A stretch of 64,000 bases of DNA from contig NC_092198.1 of the NCBI RefSeq assembly GCF_043641665.1, positions 14,811,001-14,875,000 on the forward strand, given 5' to 3'. Under the pieces are notes generated by a model. That model saw only the letters and a list, made by a program, of their open reading frames with translations, was not told where the DNA came from and searched no databases. This DNA is from Enoplosus armatus. Taxonomy: Eukaryota; Chordata; Actinopteri; Centrarchiformes; Enoplosidae. Made by a program: the position numbers and the translations under genes. Below, piece by piece: positions 23,292 to 64,000 of the stretch; the first letter of the stretch is position 1, and every line of letters begins with the position of its first letter.

Positions 23292-24764
23292 CCGAAAACA
23301 ACAGGCCTTTCACAATAGAGTGTGTTTACTTTTTTAAAGGCAAGTTGAATGAATGTTGGCAACATTTCCTGGGGAACAGGAGCTGAGTTTTAAAGACTTC
23401 CACAGCATTTCATGACATGAATAGTACGTTACGCCGCTAATTTCTAAACTCCCTGTCAACGTGTTGTGTCTGCTTTTTTTTTTTTTCCTCCTCCTGCATC
23501 TCTCGCAAGGGGAAATGAGACACTGGGACAATGAAGTTCAAATTTCACATTTCAGACTTAACCTTAACCTTTAAAGTCTGACTGCTGATAATCTGAGAAG
23601 ATAATTATGATTTTTGACTCCTTTAGACTGACCTCTTAATTCCCCCTGCAGATTTTCTTAGGTTTATGCGTGATCTCTCCGTGAGCCAAAAGAATGATAT
23701 AATTGCAAGGCTCAGCAGGCTGAGTTCATAACTGACTTTTACAATGAGCTCAGCGTAGTGAACAAAAAAAAAAGACCAAACCCCATTAAAAGAACAGTGA
23801 GCTGAGAGCAAAACAACAGAGTCTCTGTCACTGCAGCCTGCCTGTTACGTCATCTTGGAGTTTGGTAAATATTATGTCTCTGAGCAATTGAGACTACCCA
23901 GATCTTTTATTTTCATGAGACCTTTTTTCATGAAGAGCTTGTTCAATGGGAGGGGACACTTTCTATGTCTCTCTGTTGTTTATGGCTCCTGTTTGTGCAA
24001 CATGGTCCTGTCGTTCCAACTGATACTGCCGAGGATACACAATATTCCCCTGGACTCTGTACATGTCCTCTCTACTGCCAATATGGTTTCTCTTCCAATA
24101 CATGTAACATTTTTTATATATCCTTACAGAGCTGAAACCTTAGAGCTGTATTTTCTAAGGACCTTACAACCTCCTTGTCCATCATGAGTAGTATTTGTTT
24201 AACAGCAACAGAAAGTGACAGAATCTGTTTCGTACTAAACAAAACAGCTGAAGTTTAGAAACAGAAATATTTGAACTCTTTAACAGAAAGTGATCGTTTT
24301 ACCCAAACTTAATGTTGCTATTACTAAATAATTACACTGCATATGAGTGATTATTCACATGTTGGAACACAGTTCGAATTAATAAAACAGGCCATTGATG
24401 ATTTCTTCTTCTGGTGCTGTTTTTGTTCAGAGAAAAGTACTGTAGCTCTCATGGCTTTACTTAAAGTATATTTGCTGAGTCTGCTCTCTTGAACTGGAGT
24501 GTGTCCAGTTGGGCTGTGCAGGAATGGGTCCTGTGACCAAACTTAACAACTAAACAGTAAATAATGTAGTTAAATCAGATATCTTGGACAAACGAAAGCC
24601 TTTTTAATTCACAAAAAGGGAAACGTCAACAGTAAAAAAAAATAATAATAAAATTTAATTCAGCTGTGCTCTTAATCCCACAGAAAACTATCCAAATGCA
24701 AGGAATGTAATGTCCCGCAATTTTTCCAGGGCAGTTTTAAACATAAGAATTAGTATTTTAAAGC

Positions 24765-25085
24765 TGCTCTAATCAATGTTTTTATTTTAACGAAGGATGA
24801 ACGTATAATGTGAGAGGAGTCACTAGTAGTTCAAAAGTTCCCCTGTCTCTGCAGTTCCCCTCATCTCTACAGAGCATTTTTCTGCTTGTTTTGGTTTCAC
24901 AGCACACACCTTACTGTTTTGGTTCACTCTCAGCAGGCTGTATGCATTCGCACCCCCAATAGGAACGCTGAAGTGATGTAAGCCATCCAGCTGTTGGTTT
25001 AGCAAAGTCACTTCTGTCGGCCCATTTGTCCATGTTTTTATCCGTTTTTCACTGTTATGGGCTGCTGTTTTTAAAGATGGCGGAT
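24765..25085. repeat. Possible old dispersed repeat
   Basis: The block from AAGCTGCTCTAATCAATG through GTTTTTAAAGATGGCGGA resembles a non-coding repeat seen in other fish genomes. No terminal repeats were verified and no open frame is present. Confidence 0.3.
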
Positions 25086-28000
25086 ACCAGTGCTGGTAGT
25101 GCATTGGCTCAACGTACACTTACGTCACTCAAGGTTGAGTGTGAAATACAACATTCACTTCAACATCCTTTTTAAAGATGCCTTCACTTGTTCTCAATTA
25201 GAAAAGGTAATTTTCTTTTGCTCTGTCCTCCTACATGCAGTATATACAGCACACAAAAGCCTCTTTTGTGAAAAGTGGGGAGAAATTGATGAAGCACAAT
25301 GAAGGAAAATGGATACAACAAAAAGACAACACTGTCACAATCTATCAAGTATCGCTTGCCTAAATATTTCTGTACACAAATAACTGAAATAAAACATGGC
25401 ATTGCTTGTAAGATTCTTGATTTTGAGCATCTGTTTCTCACCCTCTTTTCCCCTCTTTTGCTTTTCTCTCTTCAACCTTCTTGCGATGATTTCAGCTCTC
25501 TAGAATGAAGTCTAACTTTTTCCAGCCCAAATAGCGTGACCCACTTCTATCGAAAAGAAACAAAAAAAGCAGCATGTGGAAAACAGTTAGAAGACCTGCA
25601 TTCTTTCACAACCACACATTTTTTTCTCATGAGATTTTAATGTTCCTGCAATTAAGCAATTTTTTGCAATATTCAAATGCATGGAAATGAGCTTTCTCTA
25701 AATTAATAACTCTGGGAGTAGCTTACTGGCATTGTTGTATTGGGGAGCCGGTTTAAAAAGTAGCTGAATTCATAATGTAAGATCCACGTGTGGAGAGTCA
25801 GCTGGGCCTGGACTCAATCAAGCAAGCGTGGCCTTTTGCCCCTTTTTTATATAAAGGATCTGCAGTTTGCTCTGTGCACAGACCTTGACTGAAAACTATT
25901 ACAGAGGATCTGACACACACTGGAAAATAGCTGACATGTGATGTTTCAGTGCCGTGTCATCATGAATAGATGTCATAGTGTTAGCTTGGCTGAAAATACG
26001 TGAAATTTCAACATCTTTGGATAAATTTAAAAGGCAGCGTTCGTGTGTGTTTTTGTGTTATGTGATCATGGGGTTGATGTTGATGCTGTCACCATTTCAT
26101 CCTCCTTGATCAAAGTAGATGTAACAAATCAGAATCCAAATCTCAATCCAAAATTTGATGCTGAAGAAGTAAATTCTTACTGAGAAGAGAAAATGACCAC
26201 CTCAGTGATCCTACTCGAAGCTAAACTGTATATTCCACTGGTGTGTGGAGTACAGTTTTTCCTGAGGACCACCAAACCGCCTAGATGAACACACCTAAAA
26301 GATTGCATACCTATGTAAATATGGTCTAGACATTTACGTGTACATCTTTACGTAATTCCTGCCTCAACGTAACATATCTGAGTGTTGTTTCAGTGGCATT
26401 TATCACTGCACTTCTACTGGCATAAAGTTATTCCACTTAACTGACAGTCAAGACTCAACTGACATGTTACTTAACTAAAATGGACAGATATCAGTTCTAG
26501 GCAGCTGTGGACAGTTTTTACAGCAGACATTTTGACTTGTCACAGCAGGAAAAGCTCAGGTGTTATTAATAACATTAAGTGATGGCGAATGCATTCACTT
26601 TAGTAGGTGCTCCAGTTTCAGAGCTTCGCTATGATGCATGCTTTCTTAGTGTTCAAGTGTAATGCTAACAGGCCAATGATAATGGTATTGTGGGTATGAT
26701 TTGGCTAGCTATTTTTTTTAGCTGATCTTTTTTCTATTTTGTGTATATTCATTTTTATATTTGTATGAGGGTTTTATTAGCATGCTGTGTTGAATGATTC
26801 CTTAGCTACCAACGCCCTTAAATTTGCAGGCAAGACAGTTTTCTTGACTTTAGACATTGATATCTCCACAGTGGCCGACAGATTTTTACCATTTGAACTG
26901 AAACGTCCATCTCCCTTCATTCTTTTGCAGTTTGAACTGAGATTAGATCACTTACAAGTGAAAGTTAATGAGGAAGAGAGTGTATATGATGCCCAACATG
27001 ATGCCCATGTTGCTTGTGTTGTTGGGCTGATGTATCGGAGTCTTGTTTTCAGTTTGTTTTGGAGACTACTTTGTCATAATCAACACGGCACTTATACCAA
27101 GTGACCTTGAAAGCATTCAGTGTGTCAGTCAATGACATTTTTAAATGGTCTCTCTAAAACTGAAAGCAATGTGCTCTTTTTACCAGGTCAAATTCTTTTT
27201 TGAAGCATTGGTTTTTATTTTACTATGATGAAACAGCTGTTAAAATGCCTCAATTAGGAGTTTCAGCATCACATGCTGTCAATGCTGTGTTTCAGGTCTT
27301 TCCAAGAAGCAATGCCTCGGGGGAGGCAGTGGTGCAGAGTTTAAATCTTGGAGCACAGTCCTGTTTTCCTGCTTGTAGCTCTGCATCGCCCCGTTGTGTT
27401 GGTTATGGTTTATCTATTTTTCTTCTTCCCCCTGACAGCAGTCATCATTTCTGACTGGGACACACACGCACACATACGAGTCTAAGTAGGAAAGGGCCAA
27501 TGACTTTATCCTCTCTAACATCTGTAGCAGATGTGGTAGCCTTCATGTACACGTGTTTATAAAGTGTGTTTGTCCTCCTGTCTCTTCTTTTCCTTTTTCC
27601 TCTTTTCTTTTTATCATCCTCCCCTGATCCCATATGGTCTTTCTTTCAAGAAACACTTGCTTTTTTTGTATTTTCTTCTCTCAATTTTAGGTCTCAGAGC
27701 AGGACGGGGTTCCCCATTGTGCTTTGTATTAAATATAATTTCTCTGCTCAGGTCAAATGGCACTGCAACCTGTAGCCAATGAAAATATTTTGGGTCATCA
27801 CTCAATAAAAACACATGGCAGCAGAGGCTTTCTTCCATGCACAGCATACCTGGAAAAATATGTTTGAAATTTGACAACCATCCACCAAAGTGTTGACAAA
27901 TTGGTCAGTTATCACTCCAAAAACAATGATTATCTCTCCATCGATGCCCAGGAGGAATATTTTATGCCCTCTCAGAACTCCCTCTGCGTTTAATGTCTTT

Positions 28001-28874
28001 ACAATCTGTCTGCCATACCACATCAGAGCCAACCTCAACAAACGACTGCATGTGCTTCTTAGATAAGGGATTGCAGGTCAGAGCTTTGATACTGTGCAGA
28101 GTTTAAGTAATTGAAGAAAGAGCTGCATCAACTGCTTAATGTACTGGAACAAAATACATTTATTTGGAGAAATTCTATATTTCTTGCACTAACCTGAGTG
28201 AAATTTGAATTCCATTCTTGGGTAAGTGTAGTATTAGGTGTCGTACTGATAGACGTCTAGCATAATGATAAAGTCTCTCGGCTCTTGTGGGTAATAAAGA
28301 TCCTATTCCATTCTTGGACTAATGATGGCGATTAATAAGAGTGATACGTTGCGCAGTGTGTGTAGCTGGCTACTACTGGACGGCATCAATTTTGCGCACC
28401 AAGTCAAAACTGACAGTTGTAATCAGTTTCAGGCAAACACTGAAAGGGTAGCACTGGTTAAGAGCGATAGATCTCACGGTTGAAAATCAATCTTGAATTC
28501 TCTTAATGGAGTAATGATTAATTGGCAACAAATGCAAAATTGAAATATTTTCCACCTGGTTTATTGCAGTGCTGTTCCACTTATGATCATATTTTGTCCT
28601 TATTTTACACAGATGGACTATAATTCGTGTTCAAACAACGCAGTAAAATCTGAGCTCCATAATTGGCTTTGGGCTTGAAAATGAAAGTCTATTCCTTGTG
28701 AAAGATTTTATCTAAATTTAGCAACATTAGAAGCAAATTCTAACAAGTCCTGTCGGTAATTGGATTAAAACTCAGGTTCAAATGATCCAGAATATACCAA
28801 TGATAATTGGTTCTACAAATGTGTGCAGCAGGCCTTTCCAAATCTAACACAGCAGATGTGGGTTCTATTTCAGG

Positions 28875-29686
28875 CAGTGATGGAAGAAGTATTCAGAACA
28901 TTTACTTGAGTAAAAGTATCAAAATAACGATGTAAAAATACTCCATTACAAGTCCTGCTTTCAAAAGCACAGCTAAACAGCTGAATTTACTATATCAAAG
29001 TATCAAATGGTGTAATGTAACTAAGTAGATTTACTCAAGTATTTGAGGTATTTCCATTTTATGCAACTTTATACTTCGGTTCCACGACAGTGGAAGGAAA
29101 TATTGTACTTTTTACTCCACTACAGTCATTTTACAACAATAGTTACTAAGATTTTACACACAAAACCAAATACTAAATATGAAACATTGTTAGATTATGA
29201 ATCATTAAAAAAATCCACAGCAAACAACCACAACAGTAAAATACTGTTTACACTTGAATGCTTCAGTAATGTAATAGTAATTCAATATATGATATTCAAT
29301 AATATAACACTCAAAGGGGCCCATTTTCTGTATTATGAGTACTTTTGATACTTTTAAGTACATTTCACTGATAATACTTTTTGTAACATTCTCAATGCAG
29401 GACTTTTACTTGTAACAGTCTTTTTTTTCAAGTAAAGGATCTGAATACTTCCTCTACCACTGAGTAAAAGTACTCATTTTGTAGAAAAATGGCCCCTGTA
29501 AAGGTAAGTGGTCACTACAGTTTCCAGGTAAATGTGAATGGAGTAAAAAGTACAATATTTAAGTATAAAGTAGCATAAAATGGAATTATTTAAGTAAAGT
29601 TCAAGTACCTTTAAATACTTTAAATAAATGATTTTTTATTGAAATGACTTACTTGAGTAAATGTACTTAGTTACTTTCCACCACTG
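28875..29686. repeat. Composite hAT-like MITE with two interleaved inverted-repeat pairs
   Basis: Pair A: CAGTGATGGAAGAAGTATTC at 28875 and its inverted partner ending CTCTACCACTG at 29462. Pair B: an outer right end whose complement reads CAGTGGTGGAAAGTAACTAA at 29686, with its left partner GTAACTAAGTAGATTTACTC near 29017. CAGNG termini are typical of hAT elements. The 8-bp flanks (ATTTCAGG and GCTTCAAG) agree at 5 of 8 positions, differing only by transitions, so an eroded target duplication is possible. No transposase is present. Confidence 0.7.
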
Positions 29687-29980
29687 GCTTCAAGCCGAAT
29701 CACGTTATGGTACAAAAGGTGTGCTTCTGTCCACAATATGTTGTTTTTGACATTTCATCAGATTTTAACATTTGCTGTTCCAACTGGCTCAGCCGAACCT
29801 TCTCTGCAACTCAGATCTTCCATTAGGTTGATTAAGTAGATCTGGATCACGTGTGGAAAATTTTTCAAGAAAAGAATGTGGCAGAGGTGAGAACATGATA
29901 TGATTCATGTTTTTGGATTGCTGTGGTTTCCATAGCACCTTTATTCAATCTCCCACAGTTCCTGAGCAAATATTTGGTCT
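29687..29980. other. Intergenic spacer before the fndc1 3' end
   Basis: No recognisable gene or repeat. Confidence 0.4.
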
Positions 29981-30570
29981 TTTATTCTTTGTCCGTATAC
30001 AAACCTTACACAGTAACTTTTAATACTAAAAAAAAAAAAACAGTATGATGGTTTAAGAACACAAATAAACAGACAAAAGTAGCTGTCAGAAGCCATTACA
30101 TTATGAAATACAAATCTCACAAGTGAAAATGAACAGACCTATACACACCTTAAGTGCCTATTCTTACAGTTTGCTTTGCAGCTTGTGCTTTGGTCCAATG
30201 TCACTGGTTTGACCGTGTGTGTGCATTATTGATGAGATAAATAACACTGGGGACCTGTCTCTGGGAGAGTTGGTAATAGTACAAGGACACTTTCAGACAA
30301 GAGTTAAACTAAGCAAGAGCACACATGCTTCTTTTTTTCCCTCATATACAGACTGCTTTTATATAAAAAGTGCATTGTAATGATATACATTGAGTTGTTT
30401 AAAAGTACTATATTCTCTTTCTGTGAAGCTGTAATAAATTCGTAGTGGTGTCTTTTCGTTGTTGCAGGCAAAAAGTCATTTTTTGTAAGGGCAGGACCAG
30501 TGAAGGTGAGAGCCTGCAGCAGGATGCAGAAGGGTTGCCCTTGGTAACAATGTCTCCTACTGCTCCTGTG
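29981..30570 (-). other. fndc1: fndc1 3' UTR with candidate poly(A) signal
   Basis: The minus-strand AATAAA closest below the stop codon is at 29986-29981, giving a 3' UTR of about 590 nt. Assignment rests only on the hexamer. Confidence 0.45.
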
Positions 30571-63272
<32,702 letters not shown>

Positions 63273-64000
63273 AGTGAGTGTGGCGCGCTTCTGCTGCGGC
63301 GCGACGCACCAGCTGGATGCAGAGGGCTGGGACGCGCCGGCCCTCCCCTCCCCTCTTCCGATGGGACTTTTCACCGTGGACTTTGTGCGGCTTCTTTCTT
63401 TATGTTCAAAAGCTAAAAAAATAAAATCACATCCGTAAACCTCTCCGGTCGATTCTGATTTGAAAGAAGTGATTGCACACAGTGAGGTGGGCTTAAAAAA
63501 AGCATTTCAACGAATGAAACAGTGCTGTCGATATATATGAAGACTTATAGCTTCTCACCATTTTAGGTTATGAGATGAAAATGCAGTTTTTTTTCATTCC
63601 TTTACAATATAGACTACTTAATGCTTCTCAGATCTTTAAACGCACCTACAGGGTGCTGCAGGGTGTTGTTGGAGAAAATAATCAAATAAAATTGACAAAA
63701 TGTCTCCCTCTTCAGGAAAAAGCACTGATTTCATCCAAAACTGCAGGGCTGGTAGCAGGTGGGGGGGGGGGGGGGGGGGGGGAGAGAAACGACTGCAGGG
63801 TGTAAGCGACTGAATAATTCACATCTGAGGTTTTAAACATGCTGTCCATGTTCAAAACCTCACCTCTGCTATATTTCGTGTTTACTGTTTCAGAGAGTAT
63901 GCTTTTAAAACCTCAGGGATGTTATTGTTACGGCAGGTAAAGTTGCTTCTCTTAAAAGCCTTGATGAAAGCAGTTCAGTTCCAGTCTTATTCTTGCAGAC
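63273..64000 (-). promoter_or_regulatory. fndc1: fndc1 5' UTR and upstream region
   Basis: The sequence directly upstream of the start is GC- and CpG-rich to about 63370, then AT-rich. No TATA box or start site could be fixed. No other gene was recognised up to the window end. Confidence 0.35.
63761..63782. repeat. G22 homopolymer upstream of fndc1
   Basis: Twenty-two consecutive G on the plus strand (C on the fndc1 strand), about 490 bp upstream of the fndc1 start codon. Confidence 0.95.

Larger units (their letters stand above)
21992..28874. other. Intergenic, no gene recognised
   Basis: No coding or RNA gene was recognised. It holds the long TG microsatellite at 23231-23290 and a possible old dispersed repeat at 24765-25085. 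Confidence 0.45.

Noticed and set aside
23855..24187. 110-codon plus-strand frame
   Set aside because: No similarity recognised; hydrophobic, T-rich chance frame without supporting signals.

Overview
The window looks like a teleost (ray-finned, probably percomorph) nuclear chromosome. Genes are split by GT-AG introns, the intergenic DNA is AT-rich with many CA/GA/AT microsatellites, and the dispersed repeats are types common in fish: palindromic hAT-like and other MITEs, an L2-type LINE tail and a tRNA-derived SINE remnant. The species was not identified. There is no operon, CRISPR array or phage.

Three protein genes are supported. (1) wtap, minus strand, about 4.6 kb down to the left edge: one noncoding exon and five coding exons (150 residues of the m6A-writer subunit WTAP); the C-terminal exons lie left of position 1. 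(2) sod2, plus strand, 6489-8934: a complete five-exon gene for mitochondrial Mn superoxide dismutase, 225 residues with all metal ligands. (3) fndc1, minus strand, 63272-30571: a complete 22-exon model of 5529 nt (1842 residues) for the secreted fibronectin type III protein FNDC1/AGS8. It has a signal peptide, FN3 modules, a huge Ser/Thr-rich exon of 2619 nt, Thr-rich mucin-like stretches, a C-terminal FN3 domain and the conserved C-terminal domain ending in a PGKW motif. Every exon junction keeps frame.

Layout: wtap and sod2 are head to head with about 1.8 kb between them. sod2 and fndc1 are tail to tail across about 20 kb with no recognisable gene, only repeats. The same order and relative orientation (FNDC1, SOD2, WTAP) is known on human 6q25, so this is an old vertebrate block. 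The genes have unrelated jobs (RNA methylation, mitochondrial antioxidant defence, extracellular or G-protein-linked signalling); nothing indicates a shared pathway.

I found no new biological system. The points most worth checking are the apparent loss or non-detection of half of each of the first two FN3 modules of fndc1, an in-frame stop directly at the wtap exon 6 donor that would give a 151-residue short protein if the intron is retained, and interleaved inverted-repeat elements in the sod2-fndc1 gap.
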